In this document: piece by piece, positions 36,418 to 49,593 of the stretch
How positions within the stretch are numbered: position 1 is the first letter of the stretch
How the letters are laid out: each line of letters begins with the position of its first letter
Notes under the pieces: model-generated
Told to the model about the DNA's origin: nothing
What the model saw: only the letters and a program-made list of their open reading frames with translations
Database searches by the model: none
Program-made: the position numbers and the translations under genes
Assembly: GCF_019578655.1 (NCBI RefSeq)
Contig: NC_063260.1
Location: forward strand, 27,862,888-27,926,887
DNA from: Ricinus communis
Lineage: Eukaryota; Streptophyta; Magnoliopsida; Malpighiales; Euphorbiaceae
Direction: 5' to 3'
DNA length: 64,000 nt

Positions 36418-38037
36418 AGCCTAATTTCCTTAAACTACCCGAACTTTTGACATTTTAACAATTTTATCGTGTATTATAAAATTTTATTGACAAATGCCTA
36501 ATCTTTAATTTCTTAACTAAAATATAATCTGAAGATCAGAATAACTCAATCACAGTAGTTTTTTGCTGATGTGTGATAATTATAAAAAATAAAAAGAAAA
36601 TAAAAGAGACATGACTCAGTAAATACATGCTAACTCATCCCCAACTCTTAAAATGTATTATTTTACTTAAGAGAATTGGAATTCATCTTTTTCATGTCAT
36701 TCTGCAATTCTTTAACTCTATGCTGAGATCTAAGACTTTTTTTATTCTGATAACAGTTTCTCAACCAATATCTCTTTTTCATTCTTCAAATACCTTTAGT
36801 AATTCTTTTTGCGCTTGTTTGCTTCCTTCTTTACCAATGCAAAATTCCTCTCTAATCCCTTTCTTTCTCTTTCATCTTTCAATTATTACACCAATTTCTT
36901 CAAGTAAAGTCTTCTAAATATCTCTTATAACCGCTTTATCGCAACAACATTTTTCCACTTTGTCTTCCTTAAGGCTTAAAAAGCACTCTCGGGTAAAGTT
37001 CTACTTCCATATTGTTATGGACACCATAAGGTATGGAATACCTAAGAAGCATCTACGCCAATGGCTCTTTGCTACTGCTCAATTTTGGCATACGTTATTG
37101 CATCCAGATTATTTTCAAATGCTTGTTCTTGTTTCTCCAATGCTTTGACCTGACTTTCAAGCTCGCTTACGGAATTTAATGATTATGAGAATTCTAGAAT
37201 TTTCTTATTTAATTTTTAATCCAACTTTTGTACCTACTATTCAAGTCCTTCAATAGTAGCCAAAGATTCCATGGAGTCATTTTGCATCTTAATTTCTTGT
37301 AATCTATGCTGCTCTGATATCATAGTTTACCTGTTGTCAATATGCATTGTCTTAGGTGAGTTGCTCAATATAGGTCCCCAGTTTTCCCTCTTTTTTCTAT
37401 ATAATTTAATTTCAATAGATAGTTCTATAATTTTTTCTTTCAGTAAACACAATTCATGGTGTTGCTTATCGGTCTTCATTCTCTTGCATATTGCATTTAC
37501 TTCTTATCATGAACCTCATTAAGATTTCTATGGATAAGATATTTTTTATTCCTTTTACTCCAATATTTCATCATGGTTTACAACAAAGATCAACTATGAA
37601 TTGGATTTTCGTTTTTTCTCAAGTTATTGCAACTTGAGATTGTTATTCAATTCCTTTTCTTGACTAAGCTCTTGCTTGGTTTCTTCTAGCTGAACCTTTA
37701 CATTCTCTTCTTAGCTCTCAATTTGTTTAGAGCTTCTCCGATTCGGTTATGGCCAAAAAACCCTAAAATGATATAAAAAAGATGGAGTGTAATTTTCTTA
37801 AGTTAAACAATTTGTTTTAGGTGTTGGGGACAAGTCATTTGCTAACTTGACCTCTTTCTTTTTTATTTTTGTAATTATCATACGTTAGCAAAAGACCACC
37901 ATAATTGAGTTGCTCTAGTGACCATACTGCATTTTAGTTAAGAAAACTAAAAATCAGGTATTTGTCAGCAAAATTTTATATTATATAATAAAATTGTTAA
38001 AATATTAAAAATTTGGGCATTTTAAAGTAATTAGGCC
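36418..38037 (-). mobile_element. Pack-MULE-like element with captured coiled-coil gene fragment
   Basis: The ends are inverted repeats of about 200 bp: the left arm starts AGCCTAATT, and the right arm in reverse starts GGCCTAATT. Similarity continues through ATTTTAACAATTTTAT, TTCTTAACTAAAAT and TGATAATTA. Both ends are flanked by TTAAAAAT (36410-36417 and 38038-38045), an 8 bp target duplication; Mutator-like elements usually make 8-9 bp. No transposase is present. The interior, minus strand about 37740-37020, reads as a decayed coiled-coil segment: QLEETKQELSQEKELN, then SVSELESQVKALEKQEQAFE, with several stops. This resembles plant NT-C2/myosin-heavy-chain-like proteins (At1g63300/At5g41140 type, from memory). 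Capture of host gene pieces defines Pack-MULEs. Confidence 0.75.
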
Positions 38038-38299
38038 TTAAAAATTGCAAAGTATCTTTGGTTGGATTTTTGATATCACTGGTTACTTACCCAAAAAGTT
38101 AACCAACCAAAACGAGTCGATTCAGTGTTGAATGATAAAATTAAATTAGTCCTGCCAAAAAAATTAGATTCTAGCGGATTCTTTCTCTTAATATATATAT
38201 ATATTTTCATACTTCAAATTTTTTGATATATGTATTTAATTTTTTTCATACAAAATTTTTATTTTGACATATAGACTCATTTTACTCATGCGTTACATA

Positions 38300-38900
38300 C
38301 AGTTATTATTATTGCTTCAATTATAAAATCAAGTTCATAGATATAATTTAATAAAAAATTTAATATTTAATATCAATTTATAATACTTAAAAAATAATAA
38401 CAAACTAACTATTTTTAAATATTTTTCTTAATTCTTTTAAAATTCTGAAATTTTATAAGTGTTATGATATAAAAATTATTTTAAAAGAATTTATTAATTA
38501 ATTTTAGTATTATATAAATCAATACTATCAATAATAATTGATATTATTATTTTTAGGATAAAATTTACTATATAATTAAAAAAATTATTTATTATTGATA
38601 TAATATTAAAATATTATTTAAAATATTATTTTCTAGAATTAGAATTATTATCTAATTTATCAATTAATATAATATTAGAAATTAGTATTATTATCTAATT
38701 AAAAAATTATTTATTAGTTAATATAATACTAAAATATAATCAATACGTTATTTTTTAGGATTAGATTTAGTTTTTAATTAGAAATATAACTTATTAATCA
38801 ATAAATTAATAAAAAAATATTAAATTAGATATAAAATTAAACTTCATGTGTCAAAGATAAATACATATGCCAAAATAAAATTTTAGACTTTAAGAATTCA
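38300..38900. repeat. AT-rich dispersed repeat, copy 2
   Basis: Collinear with copy 1 at 8985, sharing TTTAATATTTAATAT, AATTTATAAT, TATTATATAAATCAATA, TTGATATTATTATTTTTAG, TAGAATTATTATCTAAT and CTTCATGTGTCAAA. It ends near GGCTTCTATCCGTGCATTGC, where copy 3 begins. Confidence 0.65.
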
Positions 38901-38909
38901 TATATATTA

Positions 38910-39340
38910 GGCTTCTATCCGTGCATTGCATGACTATTATTATTATTTCAATTATAAATTAAATTAGTAGATACAATTTAATATTTCTTATTATTTAATA
39001 TTAATTTATAATATTTTAAAAATAATAGCAAATTATTATTTCGAACGTCCTTAATTTTTTAAAATTTTAAATTTTATTAAAGCAATAATTATAGAAATTA
39101 TCTAAAAATATTTATTAGTTAACTTTAATATTATATAAATTAATACTATCAATATAAATGATATTATTATTTTTTAGAATCAAAAAATTTATTATATAAT
39201 TAAAAAAATCTAATTTATTATTAATAATAATATAAAAATAATTAAAAATATTATATTTTAAAATTAATATTATTATCTAATTAAAAAATAAATTATAGTT
39301 AATATAAATTAAAATATAATTGATATGCCAAAATTTGATG
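38910..39340. repeat. AT-rich dispersed repeat, copy 3 (left part)
   Basis: Begins at CTATCCGTGCATTGCATGAC and repeats the same landmark order as copy 2. It breaks off at about 39330 near a TATGCCA word and is followed by CGCACGTGCACGAAC. The GTGCATTGCA and GCACGTGCAC words at the edges may mark element ends. Confidence 0.6.
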
Positions 39341-40600
39341 TATCTTTTTTAGTAGTCGCACGTGCACGAACTATTCCTATAGTAAGGGTAAGTTCACCAC
39401 GAAGTCAATCTCTTAAAAAACTATGAGGTCACTTATTATAAAGACTAATTATCAACACAAAACAATAAAAATAAATCTAAACACTCTAAATTAGTATTTG
39501 GAGAGAGGATAATGTTCATAAAGTAAAGTAACTAAACAATAACTAAATATGCGATGCAAATGCAAATGCTTATGATCTAAAACTATATGCTAAAAACAGT
39601 ATTTAGTCTAGTCATTTACTTAGTAATCTCTTTGTTTTACTTTAAGCCTAGATCTAATGAATAAGACGATGATGTGTCTTTTTTCCTAAATCACTCAAGC
39701 TAATGATGCAACTTAGGTTTCTTATACCAACGTAGATTAAAGTAAATATGATATTTCTAATACTTTTAACCTAAAGATTTTAATAACAAATATTACTACT
39801 ATATTGATATGATGGTCAACCAATAATAATATATAAAACTAATAAATATATGAAGGTAAAAAAAATCATTCATTAAATAAATAAATAACAAAGTTCATAT
39901 ATAAGTAAAAAGGCTAAACTAAACACTTATGAAAACTAGTCTAACATATTTAACCCAATGATCATGGTATTAAATAGAAAGACATAAAATAATAAAATAA
40001 AAAGCTCTCTCAAGATCCAAAATTTCTTCAAATAGGAAGAATATTAGTTATCAATCTCCACTTCTTGAAAAGCTCCTTAGATCCTAAAAGAACAATGAAA
40101 AGTAAAACTAAATAGAAATTGTAGAGAATTATAAAGAGAATAATGGTGGCAGATGTAGAGAGAGCAGGTAGTAGAAAACTCTCATCCTTTTAGAATTAGG
40201 TTTTGCAGATATTTATTTAGAGGATGACTCTTTTCTAAAGAGATAAGTATACTAATATAAGTCTATCTAATAGATAAGATTTTAAGTATTTTTATCTCCA
40301 TCAAATACTATCCCATAAATAACTCTTAATATAAATCCTAATAATTATACAAAATGACTAAAATGTCTTTTGGACCTTGTAATTAGCAGTCCATACATCT
40401 TAATCTTAGGCCTTGATACGAACATGTCCCATTAAACTTCTTTTAGCTCTATATTTTTCTCTTTTTGCTAATATTTCTGAAAATAGACAATTAAGCTTAA
40501 GTAAGGTAAAAATATATATTTTCATCATTTTATATATAGAAATATATCATTAAAGCTTTAAAATATCCTTAAATATCTATACATAATTTGAACCGATCAG
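39340..40600. other. Non-coding stretch between AT-rich repeat copies
   Basis: About 1.25 kb without open frames, AT-rich but different in wording from the flanking repeat. It may be an insertion, since related repeat sequence continues on the right side. No terminal repeats, coding domain or tRNA-primer site was recognised. Confidence 0.4.
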
Positions 40601-40870
40601 TCGGAAAACTATTTATTAATTAATATAATATTAAAATATAATTAATATGCTATTTTTTAAAATTAGAGTCAGTATTTAATTAAAAATATAATTTATTAAT
40701 CAATAAATTAACAAAAAAAAATATCGAATTCCATATGTTAAAAATAATTACATATATCAAAGTAAAGATTATATGTATTAAAAATTAAGCACACATAAGA
40801 ACAAAAAATTTTAAGTCAAAGTTTTATGTACATATAGCTAGATTTATAAAATTTGATCCATTGAACCAAA
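40600..40870. repeat. AT-rich dispersed repeat, copy 4 (right part)
   Basis: Matches the right-hand portion of copies 1 and 2, with CTATTTATTAATTAATATAA, TTAGAGTCAGTATTTAATTA and ATTAAAAATTAAGCA. The left portion is missing. Confidence 0.6.
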
Positions 40871-41860
40871 TAACAGCTTAGGCAACAATTGATATAACAG
40901 GATACTTGTCTCAAGTTCTAAATCGTCTAGACCGCCTTTATACAGATACAACTCTTTTACTTGCAAAGAAATTGATATTTGAAGGGTTTGAAATCTCGAT
41001 ATCTCAGGCTAAAGCAAACACTCTGAGACATCAAATTGCTATCCAAAACACAGGAAAAGCCTTCCGTACCACTTCAGAATGTTGTCATCTTAATATTAGA
41101 TAAGCATTGAAAGGTACCAATAATACAAAGGTTTATCATCCCAACATCAGATAAGCTCTCAGTGGTACCTACCAGTCATCCCACCACATGGACGAATTCA
41201 TAGGTATTCTACGAGAGGATTTATGTTTCCCATCACATACACTCTCCTCTCATATCTGAAAATAAAACTTCACAGTAGGCCCCATATCAGATGTGTTCTT
41301 CTCCCAGGCATACTAACAATGGAATCTTTTCTTAGTGTAATTTTCCTCTCATTCTACTCCCACATATATGATAATGGTAACAAGCATAATTTCCTTACCT
41401 TTCACAAACATAAGAGTGGTACCAAGCCATGCATAAAGAAAAGTGAATAAAGAAGCCTATAACAAGAACGAATAAGCTAGTCCACTTTCAAACCTTTTGC
41501 ATCTCTCCCTTGTCATGTTCCAAATTAGTCGAGAGATTTTGGCAAGTGCAGGCAAACAATTGCACTAATCATTACAAAAAAAAGAATCTGCAAATTCTTG
41601 ATTATAAATAAATTAATATAAGAAAGGAGAGAACATCTACATTTTATGTTCTTACCCAGAAATTCTGAGCAATAGTTTAAATAGGTTATCCCTACAACCA
41701 GGAAAGAAACAAAAGGGATAACAAGCAACCGATATGAAGACCAGAAATGCAGAACCAGATAGTGATTAAACGGATTAAGAAAACAATAGGAGTTAGCATT
41801 CACTGATCTTGCATCCTGATTCAAGTCTATCAGTAACTTGCAGAATTCACTGGCTCTTAC

Positions 41861-42029
41861 CTCATAGTCATCCTCATTCAGTCATTCAAAATCTGCAAGA
41901 GTCCTAATCGCACGCAGCACGAAAATCCTCAAGGATCCACCTGTCTTCCATATTTCTATTGGCAAAGGGAGATAATTTGAAGAATTTTCTGCTATGTCCA
42001 TGCAGCCAAAACAACTCTCATCTACATAA
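41861..42029 (-). pseudogene. Orphan exon-like segment
   Basis: On the minus strand a TTTTTGTGCAG acceptor is followed by a frame reading YVDESCFGCMDIAENSSNY, then a segment with LPLPIEIWKTGG and LRIFVLRAIRTLADFE. An in-frame TGA follows, and 33 bases later comes a good donor (TATGAG|GTAAGA). The composition is strongly protein-like, yet no neighbouring exon was found and the segment lies just downstream of the WAT1 gene on the same strand. It could be an exon of a decayed gene. I do not recognise the family. Confidence 0.4.
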
Positions 42030-42134
42030 CTGCACAAAAAGGATATAAAGCCATAAAATTGAGTTCCTTCCTTTCATTTTCAATCTTTGTTTCTTAAGAC
42101 TGAAATGTTAGGTGTAGGAAACATACATTAGAGC

Positions 42135-42169
42135 TTATTATAACAATAATACTAGTAGTAATAATAGTA

Positions 42170-42205
<36 letters not shown>

Positions 42206-42225
42206 TTCATAATAATAATATAGGG
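42135..42225. repeat. AAT trinucleotide microsatellite
   Basis: An interrupted AAT/TAATAG run, purest at about 42174-42205, downstream of the WAT1 gene. Confidence 0.9.
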
Positions 42226-42520
42226 AATAACTTGCCTACTGTAGCTGTATACACACCCACACTCGCGTAGTGTGTGCACTACACCATTCAAGTGGTACCC
42301 ACTTCAAGCTAGTGGTGTATTTACACCAGGTGTAGTTAAGTATGTTCCTAAACAAGTAGCCCACAACGTAGAAGAAGTATAGAAATTATTTCCCGTTCTG
42401 GTTTCTTAAGAGATGTATATTTAGTGAAGAGTGTAGACTTAATACATGAAGTTATTTTTATCACAAACTAGGTGACTTTTCAAAATCAAAGCTTTACACA
42501 TTATTTCATTGTTTGCCTGC

Positions 42521-45500
42521 TTAATCTGTGGGTTTTGGCAAGGAAGAGGATGCTGACTGCATGTGTCCTCTCTGGTACGCACCCTTGTTAGCTGATGCAT
42601 CTTTCTGAATGAGTGGATCAGAGACCCGGGCAGTAACATAAGAAATAATCCCAGCAAATGCCTGTCTTTCTCTGTGGGACGCCCAAGTTACCAAATAAAG
42701 ACCAGCGATGATTAGGCAACCACCCAAGATGCTGTTACAACATGTGAAAAACAAAATAAGCCCTTCTCAAACCAGCTAGGTGCTACAGAAGAAATCCAGG
42801 AAATTTTCAAATTTGTTGCTAGAAGCAACACCATATTTTTTGAGAAAATAGAAACGAGAACATTTAAAAACAAAAATGTGCAACACATATGAGCCGATAT
42901 GAAAATTAAGTGTACAAGAGGCAAGAGTGTACCTTCCCAAATAAATGGGGCTTCCAAGAAAAATTCTTGACAGGAAGGCAGAAGCTGCAGGTTGAAGTGG
43001 ATTGTAAAGTGCAACTAAAGCAGGCCCCAAGATCTTATTGGACCATGTCAGGAGTCCATAATTAAGCGCAGAAGCAACAATTCCCTGAGAAAAATAGTGA
43101 TGTCAAATAAAAAGCACTTGAATGTTTACTGTCAAAATAAGAAATTGAGCATAGCCCATTTGTTTAAAAGGAAACTGCAAATAGAGAGTTAAAGTAATTC
43201 TTTTACTTCTATTATTCTAGAATTGTATGCCATAAGGTAAAGGGGGAAATTTTATGGCACACTATCTATCTCGTTGTGCACATTCACAGAAGGAAAAAGA
43301 AAAAGAACAAAAACAACTTGTCAGTAAAAATTTGGGAAAAAAAGCAAATATATCCTTTAAGGATGGCTGCTTATGTTCAAACTTTTAATGCAAAACTTGA
43401 GTTTTGTTACTAGGTATATCCAGAACCTCCATATTAGTTTCAGCCCTCAAGGAGAATATAGGTTCCATGTCATTCTAGTCAATATGCACACTTCATCCCT
43501 GAGAATACTAGAGTTGGAGACTGAAAAGAAAAGCATGTTGAGAATTACAGTTCTGATGCTCAAGATACTAAATCACTAGTAAACATCATTACACTTGAGA
43601 TTGGCAAAGATTGCAAATCCAGGTAGAGGAAATGAATCTGTTTTATGATGTTTCTAATCATATATTTCTTCACCCTCCAGTTTGCAAGTGGATCTTTGTT
43701 TCTATTTTTCCAGTGGAAGAGACATTATACTGATTTGCCAATCCACAGAAGAGGTGGGCTAGGAGAGAGCATTGAAAACTTACAGCATAGATGACTGCCC
43801 AGAGCTCAGACTGCGTCAGACTCCATTCTGTTGATCCATTGGTCATAAAAATTGCTGTGATCACCATCAGCAAAGCTCCAAAACCATATGAATAGGCCGT
43901 GACTGAAAGGCTGGCAGGATATTTTGTTAAAACTGGAGCCTGCAAGTTTTCCAAACAAAAAAAAATGCCATGACTATAAGCTTAAACATCTGACTGTAGT
44001 TGATGAATATTAGCAATCAGACTTAAGCAGTATGATTAGCAGGAAAAACTACCAGGGCTTTAACAAAGTGTCCATGTGCACCAACTCATGAATATACACA
44101 CAAACATATAAATTTTTCTGAACAGAAGAAATCACTGAATTCAAATTCTTTGAAAAGTGATATAATATTATGAATTAATAGTCCAAACGGCATATGCACC
44201 TATTAGACACAAAACAAAATAATTCAAGAATCAGAAATAGATCTTGCTTCTACAGTTTTCTTCAGTACACAGAAGCACAAAGTAATTTTCTTGTATACAT
44301 TACTTAGAAGGAGGGGAGAAACAGTCGTTAATGGATCCAGCTCGATGAACACATGAGGTGATTTATATGTTCTATAAGAACTAATATATGTATACATATA
44401 TATCAAAGGAATTCAGATAGGCTGGAAAAATTTGCTTCAAGAATTACATCAATTGGTCAATAACAATGGATAATTTCTAGAAATGCCTTAGGCAGCCAGT
44501 TGCCTTAAGTACATTCCTTAATAGTTAATAATATATGAGATTGTTCCTCATGCACCACCAGCCAGCTGATTATCTTGTTAAAGCACAAAAGAGAAAGGAA
44601 TCAGATTTCACTGGCAGCTCTAGTGACAGCTACAAGTTCAGAAAAATGCTGATTTCAACCTGCATAATAAACCACATTGAACACAGGTCCCATGCCATAC
44701 AAGCAATCACAGTTTGCCTAAAGGTTTTTAGCCTTCCATAGCTTCAAGTTATCATAAAATAATCAAACAGCTAAAAAGCATCATTGCTTTTGTTGCAGTG
44801 TAGATTCATACAAGTTGTTTAAGTTGATTAAACAAAGTAAATCATTCTTTGGGATGGTTTAAAAGATAAAATTCTAGTTTACTTATAAGCTTAAAATGCT
44901 TTTAGTTGTTTCAGCAATTTATGGACTGAAAAAGAGTTTGGCTCATCATCATCCGCTTACATCAATTCATCTTACTCCCTCACATTAATGTTATACAATT
45001 CCTTTAGCCTCCACTTTCTTTTCCATAACAAATTCTATTCTCTGCTACTGACATATCTTGGCAGTGAAAGTACATATAGACATATTCAACTGTTTGTGCA
45101 CATTCACCAGCACAGGCGGAAAGACAAAATGTTTCTAGATTAGAGCATTAAGGGGAATCATTCTTCAATTTACTTTAGACACAGATGACAGAAGATTGGA
45201 GTTCAATGCCCTAGCCTTTGGGAGTTGTAGCGTAAAGAACTGAATTAGGCTAAATGATCAAAAACTTATATCAAACTCTCATGAGAATAGGTTCTCCATA
45301 CAAACAAATAAATTAGAGTGGAAGGGTTTCTAATTAGCAAACGATTTCGGCATCAACCTCGCTTATGCACAAGGCTTTTCAAGTAGGTCAAAAAACTTTT
45401 TAAGAATTAAACAAAACTCAACTCAACTTAATTGAGCCTTGAGAATTTCAACAAAATCAAAATCAAAATAGATATGAGAAAATCAAATTTATAATACAGG

Positions 45501-47254
45501 CCAAGCACTTCAGATACCAAAGAAGTGAAAACAGTAATCAGAAAGGGCTCAACTAGGTGGCTGATAGCCTTGTGGAAAAATGAAGAGACAAGTTTTTAGG
45601 TGTCAAGTTGCATCCCTTAAAACAGTAAGTATAAGTTCATGAGACATCTAGAACATGAATTATAAGACTAAGGAAATTCTTTTAGTTGCTCTCCTTTCAA
45701 ATTTTCCATGTGATGACTATATATAAGCATTTACCTGAATGGCCAGAAAAGCAGCCATGCACATACAATTTCCTATTAAGCATAAAACTCCAAGGTGCCA
45801 ACCGTCCAGTCCTATGTACAGAAAGCTAGACAAGAACCACCCAGCAGGTTCTGGTTGACCCTTGGCGCTTATTTCACTTGTAGCAAAGACTTCTTCACTA
45901 TATCCAAAGAAAGCTGGACCACGGAACAGAACCATCAATATAGCACCTGAAACACAGACAAGGGTGCCTCCAAGCTTTGCTTGACCTTCAGTTTTAAACA
46001 GATTCACTCTTTCTGTACTGCAAGAAAAAGTTCATATAGGAAACTGAACAAGAAGCATTTGTACGAAATATACGTGCATATATTCAGACTTACTGCAGAA
46101 ACATCAAATAAAGCATAAACAGACTGGAAAACAAGAAACTGAGAGTCAGTTGAATTTACCCCATCATCACAGCCAAGAGAAATGTAAAGACTGGAATTGA
46201 AGGCTGTATGGCAGCAGCATAAGTTGGATTTGTGTAGCTAAGGCCAATAAGAAACAATAGCTGGTTGCCAAATATCCTATCAAACAGCAAAACCAAATAG
46301 ATTGAACATAAAATGTTGTATCAGGTCCATCTATAGTCAACACTAAAATAGATCAATAAGAACAAAGAAATTTAGATATACGCACCCTGTTAAGCCAAGG
46401 AAGAAGAATGATGTGAGCAGGCGTTTGGTAATAGGGGGTCGAACCCTTCTATAAAAGGAAAGAAATAACAAAATATAAAACAGAATGCCTCAAGATAAAG
46501 CATCATTCAATTCATACATGAAATTATCAGATAGGAGCAATGTCATAAGAGCTGTTCTGCCCATTTGACAGATAAATTAACAAAGGAAAAGTACTGCAAC
46601 AGGCAGAATCATAAATTATGCAGTTTTTTCCAATGCAAATTATCATAGAAATTAAACTATAAAAGTGTAAACAAGCAATAACATGTACAGTGGCAGAGGA
46701 CGAAACATTTACTAGATGAACTTAAGTAAAAACTGCACAACATGGAAATGTGTCTTACATGTAAGATCAAGATTGATCAAGTCTTCTCCATATAAAATAG
46801 ACCAAAAAGAAATCACAAAACAATATGCAAGACAGATTTCAAAATCTAATTCAATTATCTATTCGGGTTACATAAGTCAACAACAACAAAAAAATCCCAA
46901 ATTCCAATTTGAAATTTGGAATTTGAAAATTTCAAGAGCTAACATGCACAAAAACCAACAAAAATAAGGGAAACAAAGAAAAAAGAAAAACCCAGAAAGG
47001 AAAGAGGAAGAATTGAATTACTTTTCACGGATATAAGCTAAGGGGGCAAGAATGGAGAGGGCAATGAGATCACGACAGACACAAAAAACAAGCTGATTGA
47101 CACCAACATTAAGAGCCACTTTTGTAATAACGTGATATCCTCCATTAAATAACTGCACCATCGCCATAGCCACATGTGCCTTCCATATCTCTCTCTCAAC
47201 ACCGCCTGACGCTGCCATACCCTTTCGTTCTATCTTCTTCCCCACAACACCCAC
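42521..47254 (-). CDS. WAT1-related (nodulin MtN21/EamA) transporter, 7 exons
   Basis: Exons 47254-47022, 46448-46386, 46276-46160, 46017-45735, 43939-43784, 43084-42933 and 42731-42521 join in phase to 404 residues. The product has the ten-helix pattern of two EamA repeats: the first opens with [20 protein letters not shown], and [20 protein letters not shown] lies in its second half. The second repeat includes [40 protein letters not shown] and [20 protein letters not shown]. Such proteins are drug/metabolite superfamily exporters of plasma membrane or tonoplast; Arabidopsis WAT1 itself moves auxin, but the substrate here is unknown. The sequence best fits the At5g45370/At4g19185 branch (from memory). 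The first ATG was used; a second ATG 12 codons later would also work. Intron 4, about 1.8 kb, is the longest. All junctions are GT-AG. Confidence 0.92.
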
Positions 47255-49593
47255 TTTTTTATTTAGTTATTTGGACCAAAACAAGAAAAAGAAACTCTAT
47301 TTGCATATATATAATTCAATCAGACAATCAATTAATTAAACAAACAAATACACCAAACGATGCAACAGAAGATGAGAATGAAAGACTATCAGACCAAAGG
47401 GGCCAAGAAAGAGAAGGTGAGTTTGGTGATGGAATCATGTCAAAACACAGAGTTTGAAAATAATTTAATTACATGTTTTTTATTCTTTTCCCTCTGTGGA
47501 TAACGGGGAAAATCCTTAATTTATAAGTGAACAAAATTAAGACTATTATCCAATGTCAATGAAATGTTATAGATTTTGGTGTTATCTGTTTTGTCTGTTT
47601 TCGGATCTTTGAGCGAATTTTTTTCTTTTTTGCCGGCTTCTTTTCTTTCTCAACTCATCATTTGGTCAGTCATCAAGACCTTTACTTTTATTTCTTCTCT
47701 TTTTTTTGCCCTTTTGTGTAATCTAATCTAATCTAAATGGTGTGAACACTAACCAAATGTACGGTACAATGGATACATTTTGATAGCTTGTATGAAATTA
47801 GGTTGTTTGATTGGGGGGAAGGTTTTAGGAAGGACAGGAGAGTGAATTTGTGTTTGGTGTGATAAACCAAATACGCAGGCATGTAATTCATTTGTGAGGG
47901 GAAATCATCAAGTTTTTATGGCGGAAAACTTGATCATGTCTTGGGAGCCTAATAGTAAATACCGATTGCACCTTTGATACTTTCTCGGGTAGTATAGGAT
48001 GGGCTCTTAAAGAGATTACACCTTTAACTGCCCACCGAAGAGCAGTATTTTCAAGAATCTAAAACGAAACTAAACAGAAAAGGTGTAGTAAATCGCAAGG
48101 GCAACTTATATATTAAGTGCTAAAGTGAGTTTATTTTGAGAAGAAGAAAGAAGATGGGATTTTGGAATGACTGATTACTCTCAATCACTTTCAGCTCTGC
48201 AAATGCACCATCAAACTAAGAACATCTTTGCTTCATCTGACCAGCACAGCTCGCTCAAGATGAAAGGTAACAACATGCTAAACATATGATTTTACCAAAT
48301 AATGGATTTTGATTCCATTATATCATTTTTAAATTTATGCAATCCAAGTTGAATCCATGCCAAACTACAACTGAGTTCTCAAAAATCTTCCAACATCATC
48401 AAGCAATTTCAACCGTGTCCAAATATTCAAGATACTGATCGGTCCTCCTCAAACTGCCGCAATGAATCCAACTGAACTGAATCCAAGAGCACTGCAAGTA
48501 ATAGATAATCTGGAGAGGTGATGATGCTGCAAACAGATAAGCTCAAATTTACCAAACTGGCTAGCATGTTCCAAGCAAAATCTCAGCTATCGATCTAAGT
48601 TCAATACCCAAGTCTTCATCAAAGAACCATAAATTTTTTGAACCAAAGAAACAGAGAAGACAACAGTGGTGCATTGCCAAAGAATTCCAAGAAAAACAAT
48701 TCTAAACACGAGCACCTGAAATTGTCAGCAGGACTAGCAGCAAAAGATATCAGGTTCACCTTAAGTCAGATATCTCAAATTGAGCATACAATTTAGAGAA
48801 AAACAGAAAACAGTATGGGAAATAAGAAAAGATCAAAGAACCACATCATGGACAACGAATGGGTGCATGAAAGAAAGGGAGAAGAAATTCTAAAGTACAA
48901 AAGAAAGAAAACTACAGAGCTGTTAGCAAAATTATACTGGCAATTTGTCATTCAGGAATCAGCTTCCTTTCAACATATCTTTGAACAAGAATTTCCAATT
49001 AGGCCCAAAGCTTTCGGCACATTTTATGCAATAAATAAAAATAAAAATAAAAATAAAATGAAATTATATGCAAGAAGGGATCAAACATATATAGTTAAAA
49101 CTGAAAAAGCATGTGCATTTGAGGAAGAGAGAGAAGGGATTGTAAGGAAGGGAAAGGAACACCCAAAAGCTATAGTTGAAAGTTGTCAATATACAAGGAT
49201 TACAATGCGAAAGAGAGAGAAAATAAATCATATTTCTAGCACAGGCCAAGGCCAAGGAAAGAGGAATAGCAGATTAAGCTCACAGCAAAGGCTTTCCATT
49301 CGTTGCCGCCCTTGTACAAAATGTTCTTGAGCAAGACACAAATAAAAGATATAGCTTGCACAAAGAGGAATTTACAGTATCATATCTGCAAATCTAGAAC
49401 TTGTACACTAGCTGGACAATTAAGTGATTTACCACATTGTATTTGTGAAGCTTACCATCTCCTTGGGAGCCTGTTAAAGCAAACATCTTCTAGCTGATAA
49501 TTTCCCCATTTAAAAATGGTTCCTCAGCAATACCAAAATGGAAAAGATAACCCCTTCACTGAATGGACCAAAAAGGGATATAAAGCATCACTT
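47255..49593. other. Intergenic region between WAT1 and PPR genes
   Basis: Two minus-strand genes are separated by 2.3 kb, which should hold the WAT1 promoter and the PPR 3' UTR. The only long frame (48815-49330, plus strand) is Lys-rich and repetitive (KNKNKNK) and was not accepted as a gene. No repeat structure was recognised. Confidence 0.5.

Noticed and set aside
36627..37522. Plus-strand open frames inside the Pack-MULE
   Set aside because: They are antisense to the decayed coiled-coil fragment, which explains their openness.
48815..49330. 171-codon plus-strand open frame
   Set aside because: Lys-rich, with a KNKNKNK microsatellite-like run and no domain; overlaps another frame on the opposite strand and lies where the PPR 3' region should be. 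Probably chance.
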